From Virgibacillus dokdonensis (lineage in GTDB: Bacteria > Bacillota > Bacilli > Bacillales > Amphibacillaceae): 64,000 nucleotides of DNA. Shown here in pieces: positions 1 through 9,450 of this stretch. The stretch is from the NCBI RefSeq assembly GCF_900166595.1, contig NZ_LT745763.1:2038660-2102659 (forward strand), read 5' to 3'. The notes under the pieces were generated by a model. It saw only the letters and a list, made by a program, of their open reading frames with translations, ran no database searches and was not told where the DNA came from. Each line of letters opens with the position of its first letter. Position 1 is the stretch's first letter. The position numbers and the translations under genes were made by a program.

Positions 1-1431
1 GATATTTACTTAGGTATCGTAGGAGCGGTTCGTACAGGAAAATCAACATTTATTAAAAAATTCATGGAACAAGTTGTACTGCCGAACATGGAGGAGGAAA
101 GCGAGAGAGCTCGTGCACTTGATGAATTGCCTCAAAGTGCTGCCGGAAAAACAATTATGACTACAGAGCCTAAATTTGTACCTAATCAAGCGGTTTCCGT
201 TCATGTCGATGAAGGTTTAGACGTAAACATTCGTCTAGTGGATTGCGTTGGGTACGCCGTTGAGGGAGCAAAAGGGTTTGAAGACGAAAATGGACCAAGA
301 ATGATTCACACCCCTTGGTACGAAGAAGCAATACCTTTTCACGATGCAGCAGAAATTGGAACAAGAAAAGTAATTCAAGAGCATTCAACAATTGGGGTTA
401 TTGTAACTGCTGATGGTTCGTTTGGAGAAATTAATCGACATGAATATGTGGATGCCGAAGCGAGGGTTGTTGATGAATTAAAAGAAGTAGGAAAGCCTTT
501 TATCATGGTGCTTAATTCCCAGCGACCTAGCAGTCAAGAAACAGAGTTGTTACGCCAAGATTTAGTCGATAAATATGATATACCTGTTATAGCCATGAGT
601 ATTGAATCTATGACAGAACATGATGTTACCAATGTTTTGCGTGAGGCATTATACGAATTTCCAGTTTTAGAAGTTAATGTGAATTTACCAAGCTGGGTAA
701 TGGTGCTAAAAGAAAATCACTGGTTAAGAAGAGAATATCAAGAAGCCATTCAAGAGACTGTAAAAAACATTAAACGCTTGCGTGATGTGGATCAAATTGT
801 TGGTGAATTTGCGGTTTATGAACATATTGAACAAGCAAAATTAGCCGATATGGAAATGGGGGAAGGGATAGCGGAAATTGACCTCCATGCACCTGACTAT
901 TTATATGACGAAATATTAAAAGAAATTGTAGGTGAAGAAATTAGAGGCAAAGATCATTTATTACAGCTCATGCAAGATTTTGCTCATGCGAAAAGAGAAT
1001 ATGATCAAGTATCTGGCGCGTTACAAATGGTCAAGCAAACAGGCTATGGAATTGCAGCTCCGGCTTTAGAGGATATGATTTTGGATGAGCCTGAAATTAT
1101 TCGTCAAGGCTCTCGGTTCGGTGTTCGCTTAAAAGCTGTCGCTCCTTCCATTCACATGATCAAAGTGGAAGTTGAATCCGAATTTTCACCAATTATAGGA
1201 ACGGAAAAGCAGAGTGAAGAGCTAGTGCGTTATTTAATGCAAGACTTTGAAGAGGATCCACTATCCATATGGGAGTCAGATATCTTTGGACGTTCCCTAA
1301 GCTCAATAGTAAGAGAAGGTATACAAGCAAAAATTGCACTTATGCCTGAAAACGCACGTTACAAATTAAAGGATACACTAGAACGAATCATAAACGAAGG
1401 TTCCGGTGGTCTAATAGCTATTATATTATAG
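1..1431 (+). CDS. spoIVA: Stage IV sporulation protein A (5' end outside window)
   Basis: SpoIVA is the ATPase that polymerises on the outer forespore membrane and forms the basement layer of the spore coat. The reading frame is open from base 1, so the start lies upstream; 476 residues are visible against about 492 in B. subtilis, so roughly 16 residues are missing. The Walker A loop GAVRTGKST is encoded at about bases 22-48, immediately inside the window edge. The C-terminal part ends with the glycine-rich GSGGLIAIIL tail expected for the family. It is followed by a terminator hairpin and by hbs, the same order as in B. subtilis. It shows that the organism forms endospores. Confidence 0.97.
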   Translation, partial: DIYLGIVGAVRTGKSTFIKKFMEQVVLPNMEEESERARALDELPQSAAGKTIMTTEPKFVPNQAVSVHVDEGLDVNIRLVDCVGYAVEGAKGFEDENGPRMIHTPWYEEAIPFHDAAEIGTRKVIQEHSTIGVIVTADGSFGEINRHEYVDAEARVVDELKEVGKPFIMVLNSQRPSSQETELLRQDLVDKYDIPVIAMSIESMTEHDVTNVLREALYEFPVLEVNVNLPSWVMVLKENHWLRREYQEAIQETVKNIKRLRDVDQIVGEFAVYEHIEQAKLADMEMGEGIAEIDLHAPDYLYDEILKEIVGEEIRGKDHLLQLMQDFAHAKREYDQVSGALQMVKQTGYGIAAPALEDMILDEPEIIRQGSRFGVRLKAVAPSIHMIKVEVESEFSPIIGTEKQSEELVRYLMQDFEEDPLSIWESDIFGRSLSSIVREGIQAKIALMPENARYKLKDTLERIINEGSGGLIAIIL

Positions 1432-1454
1432 CAGCTGTATGTAGCTGCTTTTAT
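1430..1454 (+). terminator. Intrinsic terminator after spoIVA
   Basis: A 6-bp stem (GCAGCT at 1431-1436, AGCTGC at 1443-1448) with a 6-base loop is followed by TTTTATTTTT. The stem begins at the last base of the spoIVA stop codon. Confidence 0.7.
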
Positions 1455-1576
1455 TTTTGAGGAATGATGGACAAGATATGTAAAACAACGTTCAATCATG
1501 ATTTTTGACAAAACGAACTAAAGTGACTTAAGCTTTGGCGTTATATCGCTAAAAAATTATTGATATATGTTTTTAT

Positions 1577-1607
1577 ATGCTCGTGTACGATTAGCGAGCA
1601 TTTTTGT
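1577..1607 (+). terminator. Hairpin with T-run in spoIVA-hbs spacer
   Basis: The arms ATGCTCG (1577-1583) and CGAGCAT (1595-1601) are perfect complements and are followed by TTTTTG. The rest of the 591-base spacer 1432-2022 holds only short, unsupported reading frames. Either this is a second terminator for spoIVA, or a short RNA ends here. Confidence 0.5.
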
Positions 1608-1869
1608 GTTGAGAATCTCTTTAGTAAAAGAAAAAAAGCAACTAAGCTTCCATATTTTTTAGTTGTTTTTAGCCAACTATATAAATTAATTAAAAAACTT
1701 CATTGGAAACGGCAGGATATTTGCTCATTGTGTCGTATAACTTTAATATAGCCGAAGTATTGCTAAACATGATTCTAATAAGCTTTCTGCGCTAAATGTA
1801 AAATTGCACCATATAATCCATGAAAACTTATGAAAACCGAAGAAAATAATAAAAATTAGGTGGAAACTG

Positions 1870-1898
1870 TTGAATTTTGTTGCAAACTCGGTTAATAT
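1870..1898 (+). promoter_or_regulatory. Putative sigma-A promoter of hbs
   Basis: TTGAAT (1870-1875) and TAATAT (1893-1898) are separated by 17 bases. Downstream in the presumed leader is a hairpin, ATGTCACAT / ATGTGGCAT at about 1904-1928, before the strong Shine-Dalgarno of hbs. Confidence 0.5.
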
Positions 1899-2022
1899 AA
1901 GCCATGTCACATTACTATTATGTGGCATGAAGTATAAAAACTGGCAAAAAGGTGAACAAATGAAGATAGTTGTTTAATTTGTTCCAATGTCGATTGATGA
2001 TAAATGGGAGGAGGTGAATGTC

Positions 2023-2295
2023 ATGAACAAAACAGACCTAATTAATGCTGTAGCTGAAAAAAGCGATCTTTCTAAAAAAGATGCTACGAAAGCAGTAGAT
2101 GCAGTATTCGAATCTGTCATGGATTCACTTAAAAATGGTGAAAAAGTACAATTAATTGGATTCGGTAACTTTGAAGTACGTGAACGCTCTGCTCGTAAAG
2201 GTCGTAATCCTCAAACAGGAGAAGAGATCGAAATTCCAGCAAGCAAAGTTCCTGCATTCAAGCCAGGTAAAGCCCTAAAAGATAGTGTAAAATAA
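2023..2295 (+). CDS. hbs: DNA-binding protein HU
   Basis: HU is the main nucleoid-associated protein; it binds DNA as a dimer with little sequence preference. The 90-residue product begins [14 protein letters not shown] and carries the DNA-embracing arm [19 protein letters not shown] near residues 61-79. I chose ATG 2023 rather than the upstream in-frame ATG 1987 because GGGAGGAGGTG lies just before 2023 and the product then has the exact family length. It is a single-gene unit between its own promoter and a strong terminator. In B. subtilis the next genes are folE (mtrA) and mtrB; here folE is missing and mtrB follows directly. Confidence 0.97.
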   Translation: MNKTDLINAVAEKSDLSKKDATKAVDAVFESVMDSLKNGEKVQLIGFGNFEVRERSARKGRNPQTGEEIEIPASKVPAFKPGKALKDSVK

Positions 2296-2313
2296 TTATT
2301 TTACATAGGGCCT

Positions 2314-2343
2314 AAGGATACGCGATTTGCGTATCCTTTTTTA
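2314..2343 (+). terminator. Terminator of hbs
   Basis: An 8-bp perfect stem, GGATACGC (2316-2323) and GCGTATCC (2329-2336), with a 5-base loop is followed by seven T. Confidence 0.85.
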
Positions 2344-2484
2344 CACTATAAGAAAATATAAATCATTATGGCGGAAGCTGTAATTTTTCTTATACTATAA
2401 ACCTTAAACCACATACTTGCTTATAGCATAACAATCTACACATTGTTTTAAAATATTTATTCTTAGAAAGGAAAGGTTGAAGAA

Positions 2485-2709
2485 ATGGATAAGTCAGGTG
2501 TTTCATCCGATTTTTTTGTTATCAAAGCACTGGAAGATGGTGTACAAGTAATTGGATTAACCAGAGGAAATGATACGCGTTTCCATCATTCAGAAAAACT
2601 TGATCAAGGAGAAATTATGATCGCCCAGTTTACAGAGCATACCTCAGCGGTTAAAGTAAGAGGTAAAGCTTTAGTTCAAACAAGTCACGGTGAGATTGAG
2701 AATGAGTAA
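2485..2709 (+). CDS. mtrB: trp RNA-binding attenuation protein (TRAP)
   Basis: TRAP forms an 11-subunit ring that binds tryptophan and wraps RNAs carrying (G/U)AG repeats, which shuts down trp gene expression in bacilli. The 74-residue product matches the B. subtilis protein (75 residues) along its whole length. The three RNA-contacting residues known from B. subtilis (Lys37, Lys56, Arg58) are present here as Lys38, Lys57 and Arg59, and the threonines of the tryptophan pocket are kept (Thr26, Thr31). ATG 2485 is preceded by GAAAGGAAAGG. The usual operon partner folE is absent, and no trp operon lies in the aro cluster 7 kb downstream, so its targets must be elsewhere in the genome. Confidence 0.96.
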   Translation: MDKSGVSSDFFVIKALEDGVQVIGLTRGNDTRFHHSEKLDQGEIMIAQFTEHTSAVKVRGKALVQTSHGEIENE

Positions 2710-2885
2710 AATTAGAATGGGTGAACAAATGACAGATGTTTTTCTACTTTACTACTTCTGTCTATTAGCTTAAGTTTCATCATCCATTCCCTTCACATTC
2801 ATCTCATTCGCAAATTAATTATCCCTATGCTAAGTAATATTACATTCATGGGGTATCTCATCTGCTTTTCTAGAATGTTTGATTA

Positions 2886-2912
2886 TTGATTAGACTTAAA
2901 ATATGCTATAAT
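2886..2912 (+). promoter_or_regulatory. Putative extended -10 promoter for hepS-menG-hepT
   Basis: TGCTATAAT at 2904-2912 is an extended -10 element. The -35 candidate TTGATT (2886-2891) is only 15 bases away, so the extended -10 probably carries most of the activity. Confidence 0.5.
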
Positions 2913-2955
2913 AGCAAAAGCGAGTAGAATGGATGAAGGGTTCAGGTGATTTTCT

Positions 2956-3732
2956 TTGAATAGGTCAGCAAAGGACATACACTATGTAAAAACAGAGATA
3001 GAGAAGAAAATAAAGCATTCCTATTTGGAAAAATATATTGACAAGCCCACTATCGATGAGGAGAAATTGTTTTTATTAATGGAAATGATGAATCATAGTT
3101 CCTTACCTGAGTCCCATAAACAAAGATATATTGTTACAACTATGCTTGTACAGATGGCTTTAGATACACATGACAAAGTTCCAAGTTTAACTTCACCCAA
3201 TGAAAACGAAGACGTCAAGTTACAGAAACAATTGCATGTACTTGCTGGAGATTATTATAGTGGTCTTTATTATTTAGTGCTAGCCGAAATCAGTGATTTT
3301 GGATTTATTCGGCTACTCGCTTCCACAATTAAAGAAATTAACGAGTATAAAATGAAACTCTATTATAATGAAATAGACTCTTTGCAGGAGTATATGCTTA
3401 TTCGTAATCTTATTGATACACGTTTACTCGTACAAGTGGCCTCATTTTTGAATATTTCTATGATGGGAAAGATTGTGGAAAAATGGCTTTTGGTTATTAA
3501 GCTGATAAATGATATTGAACATTTTAACGCAAGAAAGATGCAGGTACATTCTTGGGTGAATAGTTTTTTCGATAAAGGTGAATTAAGCAAACAGCTGACA
3601 GCATTATTGCAACAACTAGAAGATGAAGTGCGCAAGATCTCGTCTATTTATTCTAGCTTATCAAACTACTTAGAAACAGAAATTACTTCTATAAAAAAAG
3701 CTTACGTATCTATTATGGGGGAAGAAGGTTAA
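2956..3732 (+). CDS. hepS: Heptaprenyl diphosphate synthase component I
   Basis: This is the small, non-catalytic subunit of the two-component enzyme that makes the C35 side chain of menaquinone-7. The 258-residue product has the HEPPP synthase subunit I pattern, including SLPESHKQRYIVTTMLVQMA near residues 52-71 and the QLHVLAGDYYSGLYYLVLAE region that precedes a helical bundle. The start is TTG at 2956, with AGGTGAT six to twelve bases upstream; no ATG lies at a better distance. It is the first gene of hepS-menG-hepT, with 3 bases to menG. The order is the same as in B. subtilis. Confidence 0.92.
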   Translation: MNRSAKDIHYVKTEIEKKIKHSYLEKYIDKPTIDEEKLFLLMEMMNHSSLPESHKQRYIVTTMLVQMALDTHDKVPSLTSPNENEDVKLQKQLHVLAGDYYSGLYYLVLAEISDFGFIRLLASTIKEINEYKMKLYYNEIDSLQEYMLIRNLIDTRLLVQVASFLNISMMGKIVEKWLLVIKLINDIEHFNARKMQVHSWVNSFFDKGELSKQLTALLQQLEDEVRKISSIYSSLSNYLETEITSIKKAYVSIMGEEG

Positions 3733-3735
3733 ACT

Positions 3736-4452
3736 ATGACATATCCATCTAAAGAAGAACGTGTTCATCATGTTTTTGAAAAAATATATTCAAAATACGA
3801 TTCGATGAATTCCATTATTTCATTCCAACGCCATAAAACATGGAGAAAAGATGTTATGAAGCGTATGAACGTACAGATGGGTTCAAGGGCATTAGATGTA
3901 TGTTGTGGAACGGGAGATTGGGCGTTGGTAATGGCAGAAGAGATTGGAGCTAAAGGTGAAGTTACAGGTCTTGATTTTAGTGAAAATATGCTTTCCATTG
4001 CGAAACAGAAACAGCGAAAATTAGAATTAGAACATGTAGATTTCATACAAGGTAATGCAATGCAACTACCTTTTCAAGATAATAGCTTTGATTATGTAAC
4101 TATCGGTTTTGGCTTACGGAATGTACAAGATTATATGACAGTGTTAAAAGAAATGTACCGTGTTGTAAAACCAGGTGGGAAAGTAGTTTGTTTAGAAACA
4201 TCACAACCTACTATACCCATTTATCGACAATTATATCGTTTTTATTTCCAATATATTATGCCATTGCTTGGGAAATTAATTGCCAAAAGCAAACAAGAGT
4301 ATGCATGGTTAAATGAGTCTGCTAAAGATTTTCCTGATAAAAACCGTTTAAAACAAATGTTTATGGAAGCTGGATTTACTAATATTCAAGTGAAGAGCTA
4401 TACTGGTGGGGTTGCAGCCATGCATATGGGCGAGAAAGAACCGAATAGTTAA
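3736..4452 (+). CDS. menG: Demethylmenaquinone methyltransferase
   Basis: MenG (UbiE family) uses S-adenosylmethionine to methylate demethylmenaquinone in the last step of menaquinone synthesis. The 238-residue product contains the SAM-binding motif [12 protein letters not shown] near residues 53-64, the acidic motif GLDFSENML, and the C-terminal GGVAAMH block typical of UbiE/MenG. The ATG is preceded by GGGGGAAGAAGG. It lies between the two subunits of heptaprenyl diphosphate synthase, so side-chain synthesis and final methylation are co-transcribed. Confidence 0.96.
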   Translation: MTYPSKEERVHHVFEKIYSKYDSMNSIISFQRHKTWRKDVMKRMNVQMGSRALDVCCGTGDWALVMAEEIGAKGEVTGLDFSENMLSIAKQKQRKLELEHVDFIQGNAMQLPFQDNSFDYVTIGFGLRNVQDYMTVLKEMYRVVKPGGKVVCLETSQPTIPIYRQLYRFYFQYIMPLLGKLIAKSKQEYAWLNESAKDFPDKNRLKQMFMEAGFTNIQVKSYTGGVAAMHMGEKEPNS

Positions 4453-4478
4453 TAAAGCGAAAATTAAAGGTGACATGA

Positions 4479-5450
4479 ATGAAATTAGCTAAAGCTTATG
4501 GATATTTAAAAAAAGACCTAAATGAAATTGAACAAACGATTAATGAAGTTGTACAGGCTAAACACCCTGTTTTAAGAAAAGCTTCTACCCAGTTACTTCA
4601 AGCAGGTGGAAAACGGATCCGTCCGGTATTTGTGTTACTATCAGGACAAATGGGTACCTATGACTTAGAACGGCTTAAAATTGTCGCTGTGTCATTAGAA
4701 CTTATTCATACTGCTACATTGGTTCACGATGATGTAATTGATGATGCTGATATTAGAAGAGGTATGCCAACAATTAGACAGACGTATGGTAATCGTGTTG
4801 CCATGTATGCAGGCGACTATATTTTAGCACGAGCTTTAGAAGAAATTACACTCTTGCAAGATGCGAAAATACATCATCTACTTTCTAAAACGATTGTTGA
4901 AGTGTGTAAAGGTGAAATTGAACAAATTAAAGATAAATTTGATTCGAGTCAGGGATTACGCAATTATTTGCGACGAATTAAGCGTAAAACAGCTTTACTA
5001 ATAGCTACGAGTTGTAAGCTAGGTGCCATTGCTTCTGGGTTACCAGAAATGGAAGCCCATAAATTATATCTTTATGGATACAATATCGGTATGTCCTATC
5101 AAATCATCGATGATATTTTGGATTTTACAGGTTCTGAAAAGGAGCTAGGAAAACCTGCAGGAAATGATTTATTACAAGGAAACTTAACATTGCCTGTATT
5201 TTTAGCGATGAGAAAACCTGCTTTAAAAGATAAAGTCATTCAAGGATTACAAGCTCCTTCTGAAATTCGTGAGAAGCATATGAAAGAAATTGTTGAAGAT
5301 ATAAAAAGTACAAACGCTATTGACGACTCTTATCAAATTAGCAATCGGTATTTAGAAAAAGCACTGCGACAATTAGAAGGCTTTTCTGATAGTCGTGCAA
5401 AACAAACTTTACTTCAAATTGGAAAATATATTGGCAAGCGTCGTACTTAA
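4479..5450 (+). CDS. hepT: Heptaprenyl diphosphate synthase component II
   Basis: This is the catalytic trans-prenyltransferase subunit that, with HepS, extends farnesyl diphosphate to the C35 chain of menaquinone-7. The 323-residue product has the GGKRIRP substrate motif near residues 44-50, the first aspartate-rich motif DDVIDDADIRRG at about residue 85, and the second one QIIDDILDF at about residue 210. ATG 4479 is chosen because AAAGGTG is six bases upstream; an ATG at 4475 runs into a stop after five codons. Downstream there is an inverted repeat (AATTTGTCT / AGACAAATT, 5449-5499) with a long loop before ndk. Confidence 0.95.
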   Translation: MKLAKAYGYLKKDLNEIEQTINEVVQAKHPVLRKASTQLLQAGGKRIRPVFVLLSGQMGTYDLERLKIVAVSLELIHTATLVHDDVIDDADIRRGMPTIRQTYGNRVAMYAGDYILARALEEITLLQDAKIHHLLSKTIVEVCKGEIEQIKDKFDSSQGLRNYLRRIKRKTALLIATSCKLGAIASGLPEMEAHKLYLYGYNIGMSYQIIDDILDFTGSEKELGKPAGNDLLQGNLTLPVFLAMRKPALKDKVIQGLQAPSEIREKHMKEIVEDIKSTNAIDDSYQISNRYLEKALRQLEGFSDSRAKQTLLQIGKYIGKRRT

Positions 5451-5523
5451 TTTGTCTTTTTTACATAGTTTTGATAGAATTTTATCGGTGAGACAAATTA
5501 CATAAGGTGAGGGGTTTTGTGAC

Positions 5524-5970
5524 ATGGAAAAGACTTTTTTGATGGTGAAACCGGATGGTGTTCAACGTAATTTAATTGGCGATATTATAAGACGATTTGA
5601 AGCGAAAGGTTTCAAACTAGTTGGTGCAAAGTTGATGACTATTTCAGCGCAATTAGCTGAGCAGCATTATGCAGAGCATAAAGAACGTCCTTTTTTTGGA
5701 GAACTGGTTGATTTCATTACATCTGGTCCAGCTTTTGCTATGGCTTGGGAAGGAGAAAATGTAATCGCAACCGCAAGAGAAATGATGGGTAAAACTAATC
5801 CTATAGAAGCATTGCCTGGAACAATCCGTGGAGACTATGGTATGACTGTTGGGAAGAATATTATACACGGCTCTGATTCTGTTGAAAGTGCTAAACGAGA
5901 GCTTTCTTTATTCTTCAAAGATGAAGAACTCATTGATTATTCCAAGCAAGATGCAATTTGGATCTACTAA
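5524..5970 (+). CDS. ndk: Nucleoside diphosphate kinase
   Basis: Ndk moves the terminal phosphate between nucleoside triphosphates and diphosphates through a phosphohistidine. The 148-residue product is full length. It has [11 protein letters not shown] near the N-terminus, the conserved GTIRGDYG segment, and the active-site motif NIIHGSDS, whose His is near residue 115. The start ATG follows AAGGTGAGGGG. It sits between hepT and cheR as in B. subtilis. Confidence 0.97.
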   Translation: MEKTFLMVKPDGVQRNLIGDIIRRFEAKGFKLVGAKLMTISAQLAEQHYAEHKERPFFGELVDFITSGPAFAMAWEGENVIATAREMMGKTNPIEALPGTIRGDYGMTVGKNIIHGSDSVESAKRELSLFFKDEELIDYSKQDAIWIY

Positions 5971-5990
5971 CATAGCAAGGCTTAAAGTTG

Positions 5991-6021
5991 CCGCGAGGAT
6001 GATATTGTGCCTCGCGGTAAT
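5991..6021 (+). terminator. Strong hairpin after ndk
   Basis: CCGCGAGG (5991-5998) and CCTCGCGG (6010-6017) form a perfect 8-bp GC-rich stem with an 11-base loop, followed by TAATTTAT. The T-run is weak, so this may end transcription only partly or protect the ndk 3' end. Confidence 0.5.
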
Positions 6022-6109
6022 TTATACGACAGAAAAGTATAAGCAAAACGACGGCTTTATCACCATAGACTGAAGGTAGACCGGTGATCATTGAAAGAGG
6101 GAGAAATTA

Positions 6110-6883
6110 TTGGAAAAGGATTATAATCAGTTTATAGATAAAATAAAAATAAAATTAGGCATTGATTTACAACTTTATAAAGAAACACAAATGAAACGAA
6201 GACTCACATCTCTTAGAAATAAACGGGGATATAAAGACTTTTATAGTTATTATCGTGCACTAGATAAAGATCAAGCATTACTAAACGAATTTGTGGATCG
6301 ATTAACAATAAATGTATCTGAATTTTATCGTAATCCCAAACGTTGGGAAGTTTTACAAACTAAAGTTATGCCAGCATTGGTGAAAAAACCTTCGTTTACA
6401 ATTTGGAGTGCAGCATGCTCTACAGGAGAAGAGCCGTACAGTCTTGCCATTATGCTATCAGAGCATTTTCCTAGAGCTTCCTATCGAATTATGGCAACAG
6501 ATATAGATGAAGCTGCTTTAAGCAAGGCCAAGCAAGGCATTTATCAAAAACAGGCTTTAAAAGAATTACCAGCAAAATCTATTCAAAAGTATTTCACGAA
6601 TCAACATGGACTATATCATCTATCTCCTAATATAAAAGAGCAAGTTACGTTTCGCAAGCATAATTTACTAGCTGATACATATCCAAATAATGTTGACTTA
6701 ATCATATGTCGAAATGTTCTCATCTATTTTACTGATGAAGCAAAAGAAAGCGTTTATCAACGTTTTAGTGAATCCTTAAATACAAATGGTGTTTTATTTG
6801 TCGGTAGCACGGAACAAATATTTCACCCAGAAAAATATCAATTACGTTTATTAGACACATTCTTTTATCAAAAAATGGAATGA
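6110..6883 (+). CDS. cheR: Chemotaxis protein methyltransferase CheR
   Basis: CheR methylates glutamates on chemoreceptors as part of sensory adaptation. The 257-residue product has the N-terminal CheR helical domain (about residues 1-75) followed by the SAM-dependent methyltransferase domain, with WSAACSTGEEPYSLA at about residues 99-113, the acidic ATDIDEAAL motif and the CRNVLIYF segment near residue 202. The start is TTG 6110 after AAAGAGGGAGA. No other chemotaxis gene is in the window, so the system must be encoded elsewhere, as in B. subtilis. Confidence 0.95.
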   Translation: MEKDYNQFIDKIKIKLGIDLQLYKETQMKRRLTSLRNKRGYKDFYSYYRALDKDQALLNEFVDRLTINVSEFYRNPKRWEVLQTKVMPALVKKPSFTIWSAACSTGEEPYSLAIMLSEHFPRASYRIMATDIDEAALSKAKQGIYQKQALKELPAKSIQKYFTNQHGLYHLSPNIKEQVTFRKHNLLADTYPNNVDLIICRNVLIYFTDEAKESVYQRFSESLNTNGVLFVGSTEQIFHPEKYQLRLLDTFFYQKME

Positions 6884-6957
6884 TGTTTTATGAAATTTAA
6901 AGAACGAGAAATTTACAAGTACGAACCCCATTTTAAATCAATAGAATAACCATACAT

Positions 6958-6993
6958 AGCTTGTAGAGATCTAGGTCCACTACGAGCTTTTTT
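6958..6993 (+). terminator. Terminator between cheR and aroC
   Basis: AGCTTGTAG (6958-6966) and CTACGAGCT (6980-6988) form a 9-bp stem with one G-U pair, followed by six T. It separates the hep/ndk/cheR region from the aro operon. Confidence 0.8.
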
Positions 6994-7164
6994 ACTTTCA
7001 AAAAGTATATAATGGTGGCATATAGTATAAGTAAGTATAAGGTAAGTTTCTAATACATGGTTAAGGTTAAAAAAATGATCGTGATTCTTTAAAATAATGG
7101 TAGCGCTTCATTTAACTAATTCTTTGTTTTTTTCAGTTTTTATTATCACAAACATGGTAAGGTA

Positions 7165-7173
7165 TGGTATAGT
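7165..7173 (+). promoter_or_regulatory. Putative extended -10 promoter of the aro operon
   Basis: TGGTATAGT is an extended -10 element 33 bases before the aroC start; a TTATCA at 7143-7148 is a poor -35 with 19-base spacing. The rest of the 323-base spacer 6884-7206 holds only the terminator above and no recognisable riboswitch or T-box. Confidence 0.4.
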
Positions 7174-7206
7174 AATTAGAAAAATTCTATAAAAGGAGAA
7201 TGTAAC

Positions 7207-8376
7207 GTGCGCTATTTAACAGCAGGGGAATCACATGGGAAACAATTAACTACGATTGTTGAAGGAGTTCCTGCCCAAATGCCATTATTAACAGAAGATA
7301 TTAATCAGTCCCTTTCTCGTAGACAAAAAGGACACGGGCGGGGAAAGCGAATGCAAATTGAAAAAGACCTTGTAGACATTACGAGTGGTGTGAGGCATGG
7401 TAAAACATTAGGATCACCTATTTCTTTAGTTGTACATAATGATGACTTCAAACATTGGGAAGACATTATGGGCGCAGATCCAATAGAAACAGATCAAAAA
7501 ATTCGTAGAACTATAACAAGGCCAAGACCTGGGCATGCCGATCTTAATGGTGCTCTTAAGTATGGACATCGAGACATAAGGAATATATTAGAACGTTCAT
7601 CAGCCCGAGAAACAGCCGCACGAGTAGCTGCAGGGGCTATCGCAAAAACGTTGCTTAAGCATTTGGGTATTGAAATCGTTGGTTATGTGAAGGAAATTGC
7701 AGGTATTGTTGCAGAAGACCAAGAACAACTTTCTGTACGAGGAAGACAGCAAATAGCTGATGGGTCACCCGTTCGCGTTTTGGATAAACAAGTGGAAGGG
7801 CCTATGATACAGGCAATTGACGATGCAAAACAAGTTGGAGACTCAATCGGAGGAGTTTGTGAAGTTTATGTGGAAGGAATGCCAGCAGGTGTTGGTTCTT
7901 ACGTCCATTATGATCGCAAATTGGATAGTAGAATAGCTGGAAGTGTAGTAAGCATAAATGCTTTTAAAGGGGTCGAATTTGGAATTGGTTTTGAAGCGGC
8001 AAAACGGAATGGTAGTCAAGTCCATGATGAGATTGCTTGGAATGAAGAGAAGGGGTATTACCGAACTACGAATCGCCTTGGGGGGTTTGAAGGTGGTATG
8101 ACAACAGGAATGCCGATCGTGGTTAAAGGAGTAATGAAACCTATACCTACATTAATGAAACGACCACTTACGAGCGTAGATATCGATACAAAAGAACCGT
8201 TTAAAGCGACGGTTGAAAGATCTGATGCTTGTGCAGTTCCTGCCGCTTCAGTTGTTATGGAGCATGTTGTTGCATTCGAGCTAGCAAAAGCTTTAACAGA
8301 GCAATTTACAAATGATCAATTTGCAAAGTTAAAAGAAGCGATTGAAGCATATCGTGAAGAAATCAGGTGTTTTTAA
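7207..8376 (+). CDS. aroC: Chorismate synthase
   Basis: Chorismate synthase converts 5-enolpyruvylshikimate 3-phosphate to chorismate using reduced flavin. The 389-residue product has the family signatures [10 protein letters not shown] at the N-terminus, [20 protein letters not shown] near residues 102-121, and [13 protein letters not shown] near the C-terminus. The start is GTG 7207 after AAAGGAGA. It is the first gene of aroC-aroB-aroH-hisC-tyrA-aroA; aroB begins on the next base after its stop. The B. subtilis name for this gene is aroF. Confidence 0.97.
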   Translation: MRYLTAGESHGKQLTTIVEGVPAQMPLLTEDINQSLSRRQKGHGRGKRMQIEKDLVDITSGVRHGKTLGSPISLVVHNDDFKHWEDIMGADPIETDQKIRRTITRPRPGHADLNGALKYGHRDIRNILERSSARETAARVAAGAIAKTLLKHLGIEIVGYVKEIAGIVAEDQEQLSVRGRQQIADGSPVRVLDKQVEGPMIQAIDDAKQVGDSIGGVCEVYVEGMPAGVGSYVHYDRKLDSRIAGSVVSINAFKGVEFGIGFEAAKRNGSQVHDEIAWNEEKGYYRTTNRLGGFEGGMTTGMPIVVKGVMKPIPTLMKRPLTSVDIDTKEPFKATVERSDACAVPAASVVMEHVVAFELAKALTEQFTNDQFAKLKEAIEAYREEIRCF

Positions 8377-9450
8377 ATGGAAGAACTAAACATTCAAGCA
8401 AGTACACACGCTTATTCTATCGTTATTGGAGAAGGCATCCGAAATCAAATTACGGATTACTTCACTAATAGTTATTCATCTATTTGGGTGATAACAGATG
8501 AGAATGTAGCTAAATTATATTTGGGAGACGTATTAGAAACACTCTCAGATTTTCATGTCCACCACACAATATTACCTGCTGGAGAACAGACGAAAAGTAT
8601 AGATTACTATAATCAATTAATGACAGAAGCAATTGAGTATGGATTAGACCGTCATTCTTTGTTAATTGCTTTAGGTGGAGGGGTTATTGGTGATTTAGCA
8701 GGTTTTGTAGCAGCTACTTATATGCGTGGCATTGACTATATCCAAATGCCGACAACAATATTAGCGCATGATAGTAGTGTTGGTGGAAAAGTAGCTATTA
8801 ACCATCCGTTGGGGAAAAACTTGATTGGTAGCTTTTATGCACCGCAAGGAGTTTTTTATGATATTGAGACGCTAATTACGTTAAATGATCGGGAAATCCG
8901 CTCTGGATACGCAGAATTAGTAAAAGAAGCACTCATTTCTGATGAAGCTATATATCGATCCATTTTAACTACAAATTTACAAAATTTACCACCATCTATA
9001 ACACAAGAGCATATTTGTTCAGGGATTCAAATTAAAGCACAAGTAGTAGAACAAGATGAAAAAGAAAATGGAATGCGAAAGTATTTGAACCTTGGCCATA
9101 CGTTGGGTCATGCTTTGGAAGCTCATTTAGGATATGGATCTATTGCACATGGTGAGGCGGTTGCTATAGGTTTGCTATTTGCACTACATGTTAGCGAATC
9201 AGTTTTTGATACGACATTGCCTTTTTTACAACTAAAGCAATGGTTAGAAACAAACCACTACCCGCTTCATTCCCTAACTGGAGATCAACAAACTATATTA
9301 GCTAAAATGAAAAACGATAAAAAAAATAAACAACATCGTATTCAAATGGTGTTGCTAGAACAAGTTGGTAAACCAATTATAAAGCAGATGACGGATGAAG
9401 ATATGCTTTCCTACTTATCTTCTTTTAAAAGAAAGTTGGTGAATAAGTGA
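8377..9450 (+). CDS. aroB: 3-dehydroquinate synthase
   Basis: AroB cyclises DAHP to 3-dehydroquinate, the second step of the shikimate pathway; it needs NAD and a divalent metal. The 357-residue product carries the NAD-binding motif ALGGGVIGDLAGFVAATYMR near residues 98-117 and the metal-binding NLGHTLGHALEAHLGYG with SIAHGEAVAIG near residues 235-265. The ATG abuts the aroC stop codon, and its 3' end overlaps the GTG start of aroH by four bases, so translation is probably coupled. Confidence 0.97.
   Translation: MEELNIQASTHAYSIVIGEGIRNQITDYFTNSYSSIWVITDENVAKLYLGDVLETLSDFHVHHTILPAGEQTKSIDYYNQLMTEAIEYGLDRHSLLIALGGGVIGDLAGFVAATYMRGIDYIQMPTTILAHDSSVGGKVAINHPLGKNLIGSFYAPQGVFYDIETLITLNDREIRSGYAELVKEALISDEAIYRSILTTNLQNLPPSITQEHICSGIQIKAQVVEQDEKENGMRKYLNLGHTLGHALEAHLGYGSIAHGEAVAIGLLFALHVSESVFDTTLPFLQLKQWLETNHYPLHSLTGDQQTILAKMKNDKKNKQHRIQMVLLEQVGKPIIKQMTDEDMLSYLSSFKRKLVNK

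Noticed and set aside
1560..1928. Two overlapping 60-residue frames in the spoIVA-hbs spacer
   Set aside because: Neither has a ribosome site; they cross a hairpin and the hbs promoter region and have low-complexity AT-rich codons.
5849..6073. 74-codon frame overlapping the end of ndk
   Set aside because: Mostly a shadow of ndk in another frame; its remainder crosses the GC-rich hairpin after ndk.
6951..6990. Several TAG/GAG triplets upstream of aroC as a TRAP binding site
   Set aside because: Only three or four triplets occur, with irregular spacing, and they are part of a terminator stem. TRAP sites need about nine to eleven repeats.
7098..7110. TGGTAGCGCTTCA upstream of aroC as a cre site
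   Set aside because: It looks partly palindromic but misses several consensus positions, unlike the site upstream of fhs.
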